DNA of 64,000 bases from Prevotellaceae bacterium UBA6858 (GCA_002451695.1 DKDC01000019.1:108943-172942); one strand, 5' to 3'; counted from the first letter of the stretch, positions 42,547-51,649 are shown. A program made the numbers and translations. The notes: generated from the letters alone by a model not told the origin.

Positions 42547-42623
42547 ACGGGGCTGATGTAATCACACCCGGAAATCTACCGTTGGCCAGGTTCAAGACAG
42601 GATTTGAAATGCTTTGCGAGATT

Positions 42624-42755
42624 TCAGAGAGTCTCAAACGCAGCGTCGAGTAAACGCCTTTTTATGTATTCGGACCATTTCCCCGCCCAGTCCGCTTCGT
42701 GCGGATCACCGCTGCCGGTTTCTCCGCAGTCAGCACGGCGTGGGCGGCATGGCAT
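42624..42755 (-). CDS. Possible 43-residue leader ORF upstream of the upxY-like gene
   Basis: Start ATG at 42755, stop TGA at 42624. The peptide begins MPCRPRRADCGETGSGD and ends EYIKRRLLDAAFETL. It lies just downstream of the -7 box at 42783. The opposite strand is also open here, so it may equally be a conserved non-coding leader. Confidence 0.35.
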   Translation of the reverse strand: MPCRPRRADCGETGSGDPHEADWAGKWSEYIKRRLLDAAFETL

Positions 42756-42782
42756 TACGCCATTACCTTTACAGTCCGACTA

Positions 42783-42790
42783 CAAATGTA
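42783..42790 (-). promoter_or_regulatory. -7 box (TACATTTG) for the antiterminator/GTPase operon
   Basis: Perfect TAnnTTTG on the minus strand. No TTTG at the ideal -33 position; TTTT is 23 bp away. It implies a leader of ~430 nt before the chosen upxY-like start. Confidence 0.5.
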
Positions 42791-42833
42791 CGAATAAAAT
42801 TCTTAAAAGAGATAAAACTACAGAAAAAAAATC

Positions 42834-42844
42834 GGGGGGGGGGG
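42834..42844. repeat. Run of 11 G upstream of the operon promoter
   Basis: Eleven consecutive G on the plus strand, preceded by eight A and TC. It lies about 45 bp upstream of the -7 box on the minus strand, a position where length change by slippage could alter transcription. Confidence 0.7.
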
Positions 42845-43090
42845 TAAAAAACACAGTCCCACAACAATTTACAGTAAAAAAGTATTTGACATTCTAAAAA
42901 ATCTCGCATTTTCTGTTAATAAAACCATATATAATACAACTGACAGGAAGCATTTTGTCTTACTCCTTTTATGCTATGCGGCGATGATAAGTTGCAGAAT
43001 TAGCAGTGTGTGTCAAACAGTGGCATAGTTTAATGATTTATCGCATAACGCAAAAAAAAAACGATTGCTTTTCCCAAGCACCACAAAAAC

Positions 43091-43171
43091 CACATGGGAC
43101 ATAGTTTTTCCCATGTCCCATGTAGAATAAATTATGTCTGATATATTTTAAACTACGTCAGACCTTTTTTT
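43091..43171 (+). repeat. 21-bp-period tetrad element, copy 7
   Basis: Same orientation as copies 5 and 6. The first linker is inverted here (TTTTTCCC in place of GGGAAAAA). It is the right flank of the GTPase operon. Confidence 0.84.
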
Positions 43172-43266
43172 GCCACCTACAAACCTTTGTTTTTCAGAAA
43201 CCTACAAAAGCATTCAGATTCACAGGCAATTTGCTGGACACCAACGGTTTATTGCGCTTTCCCGCG

Positions 43267-43288
43267 TTTGGCACGAATTTGTGCCAAA
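43267..43288. other. Short palindrome TTTGGCAC/GTGCCAAA
   Basis: 8-bp arms around a 6-bp centre, directly before the terminator at 43291. Could be part of the same terminator structure or a binding site. Confidence 0.4.
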
Positions 43289-43290
43289 CA

Positions 43291-43336
43291 AAGAAAAACC
43301 GCGACCTTGGCCCAATCGCCCAGGTTGCGGTTTTCT
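43291..43336. terminator. Bidirectional terminator after the nucleotidyltransferase gene
   Basis: AAGAAAAACCGCGACCT pairs with AGGTTGCGGTTTTCTT. The stem is flanked by A and T runs. Confidence 0.82.
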
Positions 43337-43389
43337 TGGATTTATAATGAATATGCCGCCCGGCAAACACGGGGCGGCTAAATCCCGGC

Positions 43390-44301
43390 TTAGAACAGTT
43401 TTGACGGATAAACGCCCTCGTCGATGAGCTTCTGGATTTTCTCCACAGTGCCCTGACGGTCTTCAGGATAGGTTACGCCGAACCACTTGCTTGCGGTGTC
43501 GAGCACTTCCACTGTGGCGGTGCCTTCCTTTATCAGTTTGTCAACCATTAGCGGTATGAAGAACTCGCTCTTGGGGTTCGCCATGTTCTTGGGGTCGGAA
43601 AGGAAGGACTTGAAATAGTCCTTGCTGTAGGCGAAATAGTCGGGAGTGAAGCCCCAGAAGTTCATGCTCACAGGGGTCTTGTCGTCAATCGTAACCCATT
43701 TTTCGTTCTCGTCAAGATATTGCACGTCGCCATCGTGGCGTTCTATCTTGGTGCGCTCCACAACGTCGGTGAGCAGGTTCTCGGAATTGGTGGCGCATAC
43801 GCCGCGCGAAACCGTGCCGCTGTCGCTCAGCGTGTTGCCCACCCGGAAGCCAACCATGGCGTATTTGTTCTTTGAGCTTTCGGGGAGGCTTGAGAGGAAC
43901 TTGCCCATCACCATGAACGAGTCGCGGCCGTAGAAGTCATCGCAGTTCACGATGCCGAACGGTTCGTTGATTACGCTCTCGCCCATCATGAGCGCGTGGT
44001 TCGTGCCCCAGGGCTTTGTCCTGCCTTCGGGCACGGTGAAGCCTTCGGGCAGCGCGTCCAGCGACTGGAACACCAGTTCGCAGGGTATGTGGCCCTCGTA
44101 CTTCGAGATGATTTTCTTGCGGAAGTCGTCCTCAAAGTCCTTGCGGATGACAAACACCAGCTTGCCGAAGCCGGCGTGTATGGCATCGTAAATGGAATAG
44201 TCCATGATGGTCTCGCCGTTGGGGCCCAGCCCGTCAAGCTGCTTCAAACCACCGTAGCGGCTGCCCATTCCGGCAGCGAGCAGAAACAATGTTGGTTTCA
44301 T
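43390..44301 (-). CDS. NTP-sugar nucleotidyltransferase
   Basis: 303 residues. Signature FLLAAGMGSRYGGLKQLDGL at the N-terminus, then PWGTNHALMMG and VNCDDFYG (metal-binding Asp pair), and MNFWGFTPDYF. This is the GT-A-like fold of sugar-1-phosphate nucleotidyltransferases. The Bacteroidota subfamily is not tied to a defined sugar here; no dTDP- or UDP-sugar pathway genes are adjacent. It is monocistronic with its own terminator. Confidence 0.88.
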   Translation of the reverse strand: MKPTLFLLAAGMGSRYGGLKQLDGLGPNGETIMDYSIYDAIHAGFGKLVFVIRKDFEDDFRKKIISKYEGHIPCELVFQSLDALPEGFTVPEGRTKPWGTNHALMMGESVINEPFGIVNCDDFYGRDSFMVMGKFLSSLPESSKNKYAMVGFRVGNTLSDSGTVSRGVCATNSENLLTDVVERTKIERHDGDVQYLDENEKWVTIDDKTPVSMNFWGFTPDYFAYSKDYFKSFLSDPKNMANPKSEFFIPLMVDKLIKEGTATVEVLDTASKWFGVTYPEDRQGTVEKIQKLIDEGVYPSKLF

Positions 44302-44471
44302 ATCTTTGTTGCTTTAGGTTATATATTAAATGTATAGTTCCAAGCCAAACGCGGGAAAGCTCCCGCCGCTAAGAAACTGTAAAGTTACTCCTTTTTTCAC
44401 AACCGGTAAAACTTTCCGGAAGTTTTTATGTGCAAACGAATTTGCCAGTGTTCCGATTTTTCCGTCACGGC

Positions 44472-44502
44472 TTTGTCATGCCAATAAAAAATGGCAAATT
44501 TG
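44472..44502 (+). promoter_or_regulatory. Promoter of the dipeptidyl peptidase III unit
   Basis: TTTG at 44472-44475, 19 bp, then CAAATTTG (one mismatch to TAnnTTTG) at 44495-44502, 70 bp before the ATG. Confidence 0.55.
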
Positions 44503-44572
44503 CATTATGCAATAACTTGGGTGCGGCGTGGCGCGGAACGGCTGCCGCCGCCAAGCCCGGAAAAAAGAGAAT

Positions 44573-46606
44573 ATGAAAAATTTGATAATGACAATGGTTA
44601 TATCTACCGCCGCCCTCGCTTCGGCGGCACAGAACGACAGCGGCTTCAAGTACAGCGACGAGAAGTTCGCCGACCTGCAGATGCTGCGCTACAAGGTGGA
44701 GGGCTTCGAAAGCCTTCCGCTCAAGGAAAAGACGCTTGTGTATTACCTGCAGCAGGCCGCGCTTTGCGGGCGCGACATATTGTTTGACCAGAACTGCCGC
44801 TACAACCTGCGCATACGCAAGATGCTCGAAACCGTTTACACCGACTACAAGGGCGACCGCAGCGGCAAGGACTTCAAGGCCTTGGAGGTTTACCTTAAAA
44901 GAGTTTGGTTCAGCAACGGAATACACCACCATTACGGCAGCGAAAAATTCGTCCCCGGCTTCAGCGAGGCGTTTTTCGACAAGGCTTTGCGGAGCGTTGA
45001 CAAGCGCAGGCTGCCACTGGAAAAGGGACAGACGGTTGACAATCTCATAAAAGAGGTGTTCCCCGTGATTTTCAACCCGGAGGTAATGCCCATGCGCGTA
45101 AACCAGACCGACGGGCAGGACCTTGTGAAAACCTCCGCCTGCAACTACTACGGCAAGGGCGTAACCCAGACTGACGCCGAGGCTTTTTACAACAAAATGA
45201 AAAAGCCCGATGAGGCCGAGCCCATAATGTACGGCCTAAACAGCCGGCTCGTTAAGGAAAACGGCAAGGTCTTTGAAAAAGTGTGGCGTTCGGGCGGACT
45301 TTACGGCAAGGCAATAGACAAGATTATCTATTGGCTGGAAAAGGCCGAGCCGTATGCGGAAAACCCGCAACAGGCCAAGGTCATAAAGAAACTCGTGGAG
45401 TTTTACAGAACCGGCGACCTGAAGACCTTTGACGACTACTCCATACTGTGGGTTAAGGACACCGAAAGCCGCGTGGACTTCACCAACGGCTTTACCGAAA
45501 GCTACGGCGACCCGCTCGGCATGAAGGCTTCGTGGGAGGCGATTGTGAACTTCAAGGACATTGCCGCAACCGAGCGCACAAAGAAACTAAGTTCGAACGC
45601 ACAGTGGTTTGAGGACCATTCGCCTGTTGACAGCCGCTTCAAAAAAGAAACCGTGAAAGGCATATCGGCAAAGGTTATCACGGCAGCCATTCTCGGCGGT
45701 GACCTTTACCCGTCAACGGCAATTGGAATAAACCTGCCGAACTCGAACTGGGTGAGAAAGGAATACGGCTCCAAGAGCGTTACGATAGGAAACATAACCG
45801 ACGCCTACAACAAGGCGGCGCACGGCAACGGCTTCCTGAACGAATACGTCATCGACAAAGCCACGCTCGAAAACATAGACAAATACGGGGATGCCTGCGA
45901 CGAGCTGCACACCGACTTGCACGAGTGCCTCGGCCACGGCAGCGGAAAGCTTCTCCCCGGCGTTGACCCCGACTCGCTGAAAGCCTACGGCTCGACAATT
46001 GAGGAGGCACGCGCCGATTTGTTCGGGCTGTACTATGTGGCAGACCCCAAGCTCGTGGAACTCGGCCTCACCCCGAACCTCGAAGCGTACAAGGCGGAGT
46101 ATTACACATACATGATGAACGGCCTCATGACACAGCTCGTGCGCATACAGCCGGGAAACAACATTGAGGAGGCGCACATGAGAAACCGCGCACTTATAGC
46201 TCGCTGGGCATACGAACACGGCAGGCAGGAAAATGTCGTGGAGTTCGTGAAGCGCGACGGCAAGACATACGTAAAGATTAACGACTACGCAAAACTGCGC
46301 TCGCTGTTCGGGAAACTTCTCGCCGAAATACAGCGCGTGAAGAGTGAGGGCGATTTCGAAGGGGCGCGCAAGCTGGTCGAGGACTACGGCGTAAAGGTTG
46401 ACCCGGAACTGCACAAGGAAATTCTCGCCCGCTACGAAAAGCTGGACATATCCCCATATAAAGGCTTCATAAACCCGGAGTTCAAGGCAGTAACCGACAA
46501 GAAAGGAAACATCACGGACGTGAAGGTGGTTTACGGCGAAAGCTACGAACACCAGATGCTGCGCTACAGCAAAGACTACTCGTTCCTGCCTTTCATAAAC
46601 GAATAA
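44573..46606 (+). CDS. Dipeptidyl peptidase III (M49), exported
   Basis: 677 residues from the ATG at 44573; an upstream ATG adds 15 residues of unlikely composition. A signal peptide (KNLIMTMVISTAALASAAQ) is followed by the M49 domain. The zinc motif HECLGH is at about residue 450 (LHECLGHGSGKLLPG), with the third ligand in EEARADLFGLY. DPP III releases dipeptides from oligopeptides and is widespread in Bacteroidales. The next gene begins 2 bp after its stop. Confidence 0.94.
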   Translation: MKNLIMTMVISTAALASAAQNDSGFKYSDEKFADLQMLRYKVEGFESLPLKEKTLVYYLQQAALCGRDILFDQNCRYNLRIRKMLETVYTDYKGDRSGKDFKALEVYLKRVWFSNGIHHHYGSEKFVPGFSEAFFDKALRSVDKRRLPLEKGQTVDNLIKEVFPVIFNPEVMPMRVNQTDGQDLVKTSACNYYGKGVTQTDAEAFYNKMKKPDEAEPIMYGLNSRLVKENGKVFEKVWRSGGLYGKAIDKIIYWLEKAEPYAENPQQAKVIKKLVEFYRTGDLKTFDDYSILWVKDTESRVDFTNGFTESYGDPLGMKASWEAIVNFKDIAATERTKKLSSNAQWFEDHSPVDSRFKKETVKGISAKVITAAILGGDLYPSTAIGINLPNSNWVRKEYGSKSVTIGNITDAYNKAAHGNGFLNEYVIDKATLENIDKYGDACDELHTDLHECLGHGSGKLLPGVDPDSLKAYGSTIEEARADLFGLYYVADPKLVELGLTPNLEAYKAEYYTYMMNGLMTQLVRIQPGNNIEEAHMRNRALIARWAYEHGRQENVVEFVKRDGKTYVKINDYAKLRSLFGKLLAEIQRVKSEGDFEGARKLVEDYGVKVDPELHKEILARYEKLDISPYKGFINPEFKAVTDKKGNITDVKVVYGESYEHQMLRYSKDYSFLPFINE

Positions 46607-46607
46607 G

Positions 46608-47234
46608 ATGACCGCGCAAGAGGTGAACGAAACCGTTACGCGCCTCAAAAAGGAGTTCCGCTCCATGATGAACGGCATTGTAAGCGGGGCTATGCGTGAA
46701 AAGGGGCTTGACTACGGCGTGAACTTCGGCGTGGAGGGCGTGAGGCTCACGGAGCTTTCCCGAAACCTGCCCCACGACGCCGCCCTTGCGCGCGCACTTT
46801 GGCAGGAAAGGGTCAGGGAATGCCGCCTCCTTGCGCCGATGACATACCCCGCCGAAGAGTTTGCGCAGGATGTGTGCGAGGCGTGGATTGACACACTGCG
46901 AACCACCGAGGAGGCGCAGTATCTTTCAATGCACCTCTTGCAGCACCTTTCATACGCCGGCGCGAAGGTTATGGAATGGATGGCTTCCGAAAACGCCCTG
47001 CGCCAGCTTTGCGGCTTCCTGACGGCGGGCAGACTGCTTGGCGGCGGAGTGAGGTTTTACGGGCGCGAGCGCAACGAGCTTCTCGACCAGTGCGAAACGG
47101 CGATGTACAGCAAAAACCCGCAAGTGGCGAGGGCTGCGTACAATACCCTGCAACGCTTCGGCTCACAAAACTCTTATCAGGAAACTGAAGTTGAGAAAAT
47201 TTTCTCTAAATTCGCAGGGCAAAAACATCCATAA
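46608..47234 (+). CDS. AlkD-like DNA alkylation repair protein
   Basis: 208 residues, all-helical. It opens NETVTRLKKEFRSMMNG and has ELSRNLPHDAALARALWQE and ICREC-like helices typical of the HEAT-repeat AlkD/DNA alkylation repair family. Its catalytic residues are not clear from sequence, and some members lack glycosylase activity. The start codon of the following Fur gene overlaps its stop by 1 base, so dpp3-alkD-fur-purA look like one transcription unit. Confidence 0.8.
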   Translation: MTAQEVNETVTRLKKEFRSMMNGIVSGAMREKGLDYGVNFGVEGVRLTELSRNLPHDAALARALWQERVRECRLLAPMTYPAEEFAQDVCEAWIDTLRTTEEAQYLSMHLLQHLSYAGAKVMEWMASENALRQLCGFLTAGRLLGGGVRFYGRERNELLDQCETAMYSKNPQVARAAYNTLQRFGSQNSYQETEVEKIFSKFAGQKHP

Positions 47235-47725
47235 TGGAAATTGAGGAACGGAAAGAGAACGCGGTCGAGACCTTCACCGAATATCTGGTGAGCAATGGCT
47301 TGAAAAAAAGCCAGGAACGCTATGCTGTGCTTGAGGCCGCAGGCAAAATCAACCGTCTCTTCACGGCTGCCGAACTGCATTCGTTCATAACCGGGAGCAT
47401 GAGCTTCCACCTGAGCCTTGCCACGGTTTACTCGTCCCTCGACCTGCTCGACAAGTGCGGCATAATCGTGAGGCACTTCCTCTCCTCCGACTCGGTGGTG
47501 TTCGAATACGCCTACGGCAAAACCTCATTCAAATATGCCATCTGCTCGAAATGCGGCAGGATAACCCCCCTGCACGACCGCTCGCTCGACCGTGCGGTGT
47601 CGGTTGTAAAGACCCCGCGACTGCATTTCAACTACTACAAGACATACATCTACGGCGTTTGCGCATCGTGCGCACGCAAGGAGAAATCAAAACTACGCAA
47701 AATAAAAAATCAGAATAACAAATGA
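47234..47725 (+). CDS. Fur-family transcriptional regulator
   Basis: 163 residues. N-terminal winged helix (KKSQERYAVLEAA, SLATVYSSLDLLDKCGII), then two structural zinc pairs CSKCG (~113) and CASC (~149). The metal-sensing site is not typical enough to decide between Fur, Zur and PerR; the His-rich sensing motif HHH of Fur is absent. It overlaps purA by 4 bases, an arrangement common in Bacteroidales. Confidence 0.88.
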   Translation: MEIEERKENAVETFTEYLVSNGLKKSQERYAVLEAAGKINRLFTAAELHSFITGSMSFHLSLATVYSSLDLLDKCGIIVRHFLSSDSVVFEYAYGKTSFKYAICSKCGRITPLHDRSLDRAVSVVKTPRLHFNYYKTYIYGVCASCARKEKSKLRKIKNQNNK

Positions 47726-48993
47726 AACAAGGCAAAGTTGATACACTCTTGGGTATAGTTTTCGGCGACGAGGGCAAGGGAAAGGTTGTTGACTTCTTCA
47801 CCCCCCACTATGACGTGGTGGCCCGTTTTGCCGGAGGCCCCAATGCAGGACACACAATTATCTTCGACGGAAAGAAATTCGTGCTGCGCTCGATACCCTC
47901 GGGCATTTTCTGCGAGGACAAGGTAAACATCATAGGCAACGGCTGCGTGATAGCCCCCGACCTTTTCATGGCCGAGGCCAAGGAACTCGAGGCTGCCGGC
48001 TACGAACTCACAAACCGCCTTCACATAAGCAAGCGTGCGCACCTCATTCTCCCCACCCACAGGGTGCTCGACCGCGCATACGAGGCGGCGAAAGGCAAAA
48101 ACAAGGTGGGCACCACAGGCAAGGGCATCGGCCCCACATACAGCGACAAGGCCTCACGCATAGGCCTGCGCGTGGGCGACATACTCGACAACTTCGAAGC
48201 TAAATACAACGCCCTGAAATCCTATCACGAGAACATCCTGCGCAATCTCAACTTTGAATACGACATAACGGAGGACGAGGAAAAATGGATGGAAGGAATA
48301 GAATATATGCGCAAGTTCCAGCTCACCGACACCGAAATCGAGCTGAACACCCTGCTCGACGAGGGCAAGAGCGTGCTTGCCGAGGGGGCGCAAGGCACAA
48401 TGCTCGACATCGACCACGGCACGTACCCCTTCGTAAGCAGCTCCTCCACAACCTGCGGCGGAGTGTGCACCGGCCTTGGCGTTGCGCCGTCGAGAATCGG
48501 CGAGGTTTTCGGCATTTTCAAGGCTTACTCCACCCGCGTCGGCTCAGGACCGTTCCCGGTTGAGCTGTTCGACGAGACAGGCGACGAAATACGCAAAATC
48601 GGAAACGAGTTCGGCGCGGTAACAGGCAGAAACCGCCGTTGCGGATGGGTTGACCTCGTGGCACTCAAGTATGCCGTAATGGTGAACGGCGTTACGCAGC
48701 TCGTGATGATGAAAGGCGACGTGCTCGACGGCTTCGAAACAATAAAGGCCTGCACTGCCTACGAACTGCCAAGCGGCGAGAAAACAGAGACTATGCCTTT
48801 CGACACCGAGGGCTGCAAACCCGTATATACCGAAATCAAGGGCTGGAACACCGACCTCACCAAGGTTAAGTCGGAAGACGAGTTCCCGCAGACTTTCAAG
48901 GATTACATCGCATTCCTCGAGCAACAACTCCAGCGTCCAATAAAGATAGTTTCAGTCGGTCCCGACCGCGAGGCGACAATCATAAGAAAGTAA
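47722..48993 (+). CDS. purA: Adenylosuccinate synthetase
   Basis: 423 residues, normal length. GDEGKGKVVDF (P-loop-like), GGPNAGHTI, GTTGKGIGPTYSDKA, EGAQGTMLDIDHGTYP and GRNRRCGWVDL are all intact. It makes adenylosuccinate from IMP and aspartate with GTP in AMP synthesis. Directly coupled to the Fur-family gene. Confidence 0.97.
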   Translation: MKQGKVDTLLGIVFGDEGKGKVVDFFTPHYDVVARFAGGPNAGHTIIFDGKKFVLRSIPSGIFCEDKVNIIGNGCVIAPDLFMAEAKELEAAGYELTNRLHISKRAHLILPTHRVLDRAYEAAKGKNKVGTTGKGIGPTYSDKASRIGLRVGDILDNFEAKYNALKSYHENILRNLNFEYDITEDEEKWMEGIEYMRKFQLTDTEIELNTLLDEGKSVLAEGAQGTMLDIDHGTYPFVSSSSTTCGGVCTGLGVAPSRIGEVFGIFKAYSTRVGSGPFPVELFDETGDEIRKIGNEFGAVTGRNRRCGWVDLVALKYAVMVNGVTQLVMMKGDVLDGFETIKACTAYELPSGEKTETMPFDTEGCKPVYTEIKGWNTDLTKVKSEDEFPQTFKDYIAFLEQQLQRPIKIVSVGPDREATIIRK

Positions 48994-49060
48994 ATCCCAA
49001 GGCGCATAATTCCGGCTTGCCGTTAAAGCCGCAATCTGCTCCGTGTGCCTATACCGCAAA

Positions 49061-49145
49061 ACTACATCGGACATAGGAAAAACTACGTCCGATGTAGTTT
49101 AAATTATGTCTGATGTAGTTTTTCCTGCATAGGACATAATTTTTG
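49061..49145. repeat. 21-bp-period tetrad element, copy 8 (variant)
   Basis: Units begin at 49064, 49085, 49106 and 49127, exactly 21 bp apart. It lacks the GACC-T6 end and is nearly symmetric, the outer units facing each other. It follows purA. Confidence 0.83.
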
Positions 49146-49287
49146 CCACTGCAAGCCTCTGACTGCCAATATCTTACAAAATTTTCTCAAAAACAGGTAA
49201 TTCCCTTTGTATCAAAGGGATAGAAAAAACGGCTGCATTTGCCCCATTTTGCAGCCGCAACGCCGCCACTGCAACAACCCACACCTG

Positions 49288-50805
49288 ATGAACAAAACCA
49301 GATACTCCCATGCAAGTTCCCGCTCCGATGCGGTATATCCCTACTTCATCTTCCCCGACAAAGGCACGGCAATATACCCATATCGCCGCAGCGACGCGCC
49401 CGCAACGCCGGTGGAGAAATTGTTTGCCGGACGCTTGGAAAAGGCTCTCGACACTTCCGCGCTTGAAGTGACAACAGGCAGATGCTTCAAGTTCGCCGAC
49501 GGCGGATACACCTACCGCGCCTCAATACTCCTTTGCGACAGGGAAAACAAGGGCGTTGCCATCGATCTGGAGATTGACGAGCCTTACACGCTGCCCGACT
49601 TCACGCCGCGCCACTATATAGAGGACAGCAGCGACTCCCTGCGCGATTCCCTGCTTACCGCCAAGGGGTGGGCTGTGGTGCGTTTCGCTGAAAAACAGGT
49701 TGTGGAATCCTGCGGAATATGCTGCAACTTTGTGCTGTCGCTCATAAACAGCCTCAAGCTTTTCCCGCCCATACCATACGACAGCAGCGTGCGCGAAAAA
49801 CCGTCCTCATTCCGCAGGTTTTCACGCGTAAGTGCGGAACTTGCCGCACGCACCGGCTTGCGCGAGGGATATCTGGGGCGTGCGGGAATAGAGAGTTTTG
49901 AAACCGCGCCATACGCCGACCGCGAGCCGCTCACGCCCGGGGAACGCGCCAGCCTGTGCGGAACGGATGCGGACGGCAGTTTGGGCTATGAAAGCGGTAA
50001 CAACGAGGGCTATAACGCCGAGCACCATTTCGACCGCGATGACGACATCGTGTTCATCCCCGAAACCCACACCTACCTCTACAAAGGCTGCGACGCCATG
50101 AAGTCGGTAACAACAGTGGTTTCGGAACTGTTTTCCGCATTCGACGCCCACGCAACGGCGGAGCGTAAGGCAAGGGAGGAGCAATGCTCGCCCAACGTGT
50201 TTCTCGACAAATGGGCTTTCGCCTCGCGTGAGGCGGCAGAAACAGGCACGCATATGCACGCGCAGATAGAGAACTGGTTTCTCGGGCGAAAGACAAACAG
50301 CTCGTTCCGTCTGCGCTTTGATTCGCCAACCGTCAGGTGCGACAAATACGTTGACGTGGGCAGGGAGTTTTCCTATTTTCTGGATTTCATCATCCGCGCC
50401 GGCATAAAGCCCTACCGCACCGAATGGCCCATTTATGACGCGGAGGCGCGCATTGCCGGCTCGCCCGATTTGGTTGCCGAGAAGAACGGGAAACTCCTTA
50501 TGTTCGACTGGAAACGCTCCACCAAAGTAGTGGACGCCGGGGCAAGTCCCGGAATAAACGGCAAGCCCAACATGAAATGCTGGAACCGCCACGGTTTCGG
50601 CGCATACTCGCCGCTGCCCGACTGCGCGTTCGTGCACTATTCCCTGCAACAGGCGGTTTACAAACGCATCCTCGCCAAAAACTACGGCGTAAGCATCGAC
50701 CGCACATTCCTCGTAGTGCTCCACCCGCAATACAGCCACTTCTACATAGTGGAGACAATGGACGTGGAAAAATACGTTGACCGCATCTTCAGCAGCGTGC
50801 GTTGA
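49288..50805 (+). CDS. Protein with two nuclease-like domains (DUF559-like and PD-(D/E)XK)
   Basis: 505 residues from the ATG at 49288 (an earlier ATG, 49207, would add 27 residues). Residues ~65-170 (IDLEIDEPYTLPDFTPRHYI, SLRDSLLTAKGWAVVRFAEK) resemble the DUF559/VSR-type endonuclease core (E-I-D-E, then R-D, then G-W-x-V-x-R-F). Residues ~270-500 hold a RecB-like PD-(D/E)XK nuclease: HMHAQIE, AGSPDLVAEKNGKLLMFDWK, HYSLQQAVYKRIL. Two different nuclease folds in one chain is uncommon. Function may be repair or defence. Followed by a terminator at 50807. Confidence 0.75.
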   Translation: MNKTRYSHASSRSDAVYPYFIFPDKGTAIYPYRRSDAPATPVEKLFAGRLEKALDTSALEVTTGRCFKFADGGYTYRASILLCDRENKGVAIDLEIDEPYTLPDFTPRHYIEDSSDSLRDSLLTAKGWAVVRFAEKQVVESCGICCNFVLSLINSLKLFPPIPYDSSVREKPSSFRRFSRVSAELAARTGLREGYLGRAGIESFETAPYADREPLTPGERASLCGTDADGSLGYESGNNEGYNAEHHFDRDDDIVFIPETHTYLYKGCDAMKSVTTVVSELFSAFDAHATAERKAREEQCSPNVFLDKWAFASREAAETGTHMHAQIENWFLGRKTNSSFRLRFDSPTVRCDKYVDVGREFSYFLDFIIRAGIKPYRTEWPIYDAEARIAGSPDLVAEKNGKLLMFDWKRSTKVVDAGASPGINGKPNMKCWNRHGFGAYSPLPDCAFVHYSLQQAVYKRILAKNYGVSIDRTFLVVLHPQYSHFYIVETMDVEKYVDRIFSSVR

Positions 50806-50806
50806 A

Positions 50807-50847
50807 TTTTATTGCAGCAACCAAAAGGTTGGGTTGTTGCGATAAAA
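50807..50847. terminator. Hairpin terminator after the double-nuclease gene
   Basis: TTTTATTGCAGCAACC pairs with GGTTGTTGCGATAAAA; T-rich tail follows. Confidence 0.8.
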
Positions 50848-50849
50848 AA

Positions 50850-51355
50850 GTTTTATTTTCCTTTTGTTTAGAGAAATAATAGTATATTTGCAACGCTTAT
50901 ACTCATACCGCAAGCCTCAAAGGTTGAGGATGAGGTTAGGCATACATATTGAAAAGGCGTTTCCGTACGCTTTTGTTTTGACGATAGAAGAACTTCGCAA
51001 CCTCCTCTATGGATTGTCAAGAACAAAGCAACAAGAACGCCCCATTAGATGTATTGTATGCCAGCTCTTTCGGCCATATTCGCTTTACAGCAATTTGCCA
51101 AAGACTGGTTTATATATTTACATCCGCGTGGGGCTTTCCGTTGCTCGTTCCGACAATCCGGGCAATGCGAAGGCCTTTCTATCGTGGAACGAGCGACAGA
51201 ATGGCTTCACGCTTGAACCAGTATGCATTTTGTAAGTATCTGTAAATCAAAAGAAACTTTACGGCATCAAGCGTAAATGATACCATAAAGTTCCCATTGT
51301 ATGCGAGAAATCAATCTTGCGTAGTTTGGGTGAAACACGAATAGTTTACTGCATA
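50850..51355. other. Gene-poor stretch at the left side of the mobile element
   Basis: Several overlapping short frames are open on the plus strand but none shows coding character or a recognised family. TATATTTG at 50883-50890 is a -7-like box. The stretch may hold the left junction of the mobile element, but no att repeat could be defined. Confidence 0.35.
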
Positions 51356-51649
51356 TTAGCGATTAATATTCATTAACTCGTCTTTTGCGGTTTCAATGGC
51401 AGTAAATTTCAATTCGTCTTCACCCTCCAAAGCATCCAATACTTTGTCGGCAAGCCAAAGAGTGAGCATTTCCTTTTCATCCACTTTGAAGTATGTTGCC
51501 ATTTGAATTACTTGACTTCTCTTTGCTCGCCTATCCCCACGTTCAATCTTGCTGAACATGGGGGTGTCTATTTCTAAGTATGCAGCTACTTGACGCTGCA
51601 ATATTCCTTGTTCGTCTCTAAGAGACCTTATCTTGTTTCCTAATAACAT
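51356..51649 (-). CDS. XRE-family HTH regulator
   Basis: 97 residues. LGNKIRSLRDEQGILQRQVA followed by SKIERGDRRAKR is a classic XRE HTH (about residues 2-60); the tail is an acidic helix. Bacteroidales often carry this type beside restriction or other defence genes. It is 130 bp downstream of the AlbA_2 gene, and a cluster of CGGTCGG repeats in that gap is a likely operator. Confidence 0.88.
   Translation of the reverse strand: MLLGNKIRSLRDEQGILQRQVAAYLEIDTPMFSKIERGDRRAKRSQVIQMATYFKVDEKEMLTLWLADKVLDALEGEDELKFTAIETAKDELMNINR

Noticed and set aside
43267..43288. Possible sigma-54 site (TGGCAC motif)
   Set aside because: The TGC half is missing at the right distance; it is simply a palindrome beside a terminator.
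45713..46678. 321-residue open frame on the minus strand
   Set aside because: Antisense to dipeptidyl peptidase III, including its zinc motif region.
50864..51245. Overlapping plus-strand frames of 78-123 residues
   Set aside because: All three frames look equally unconvincing; no motif, so not called as genes.
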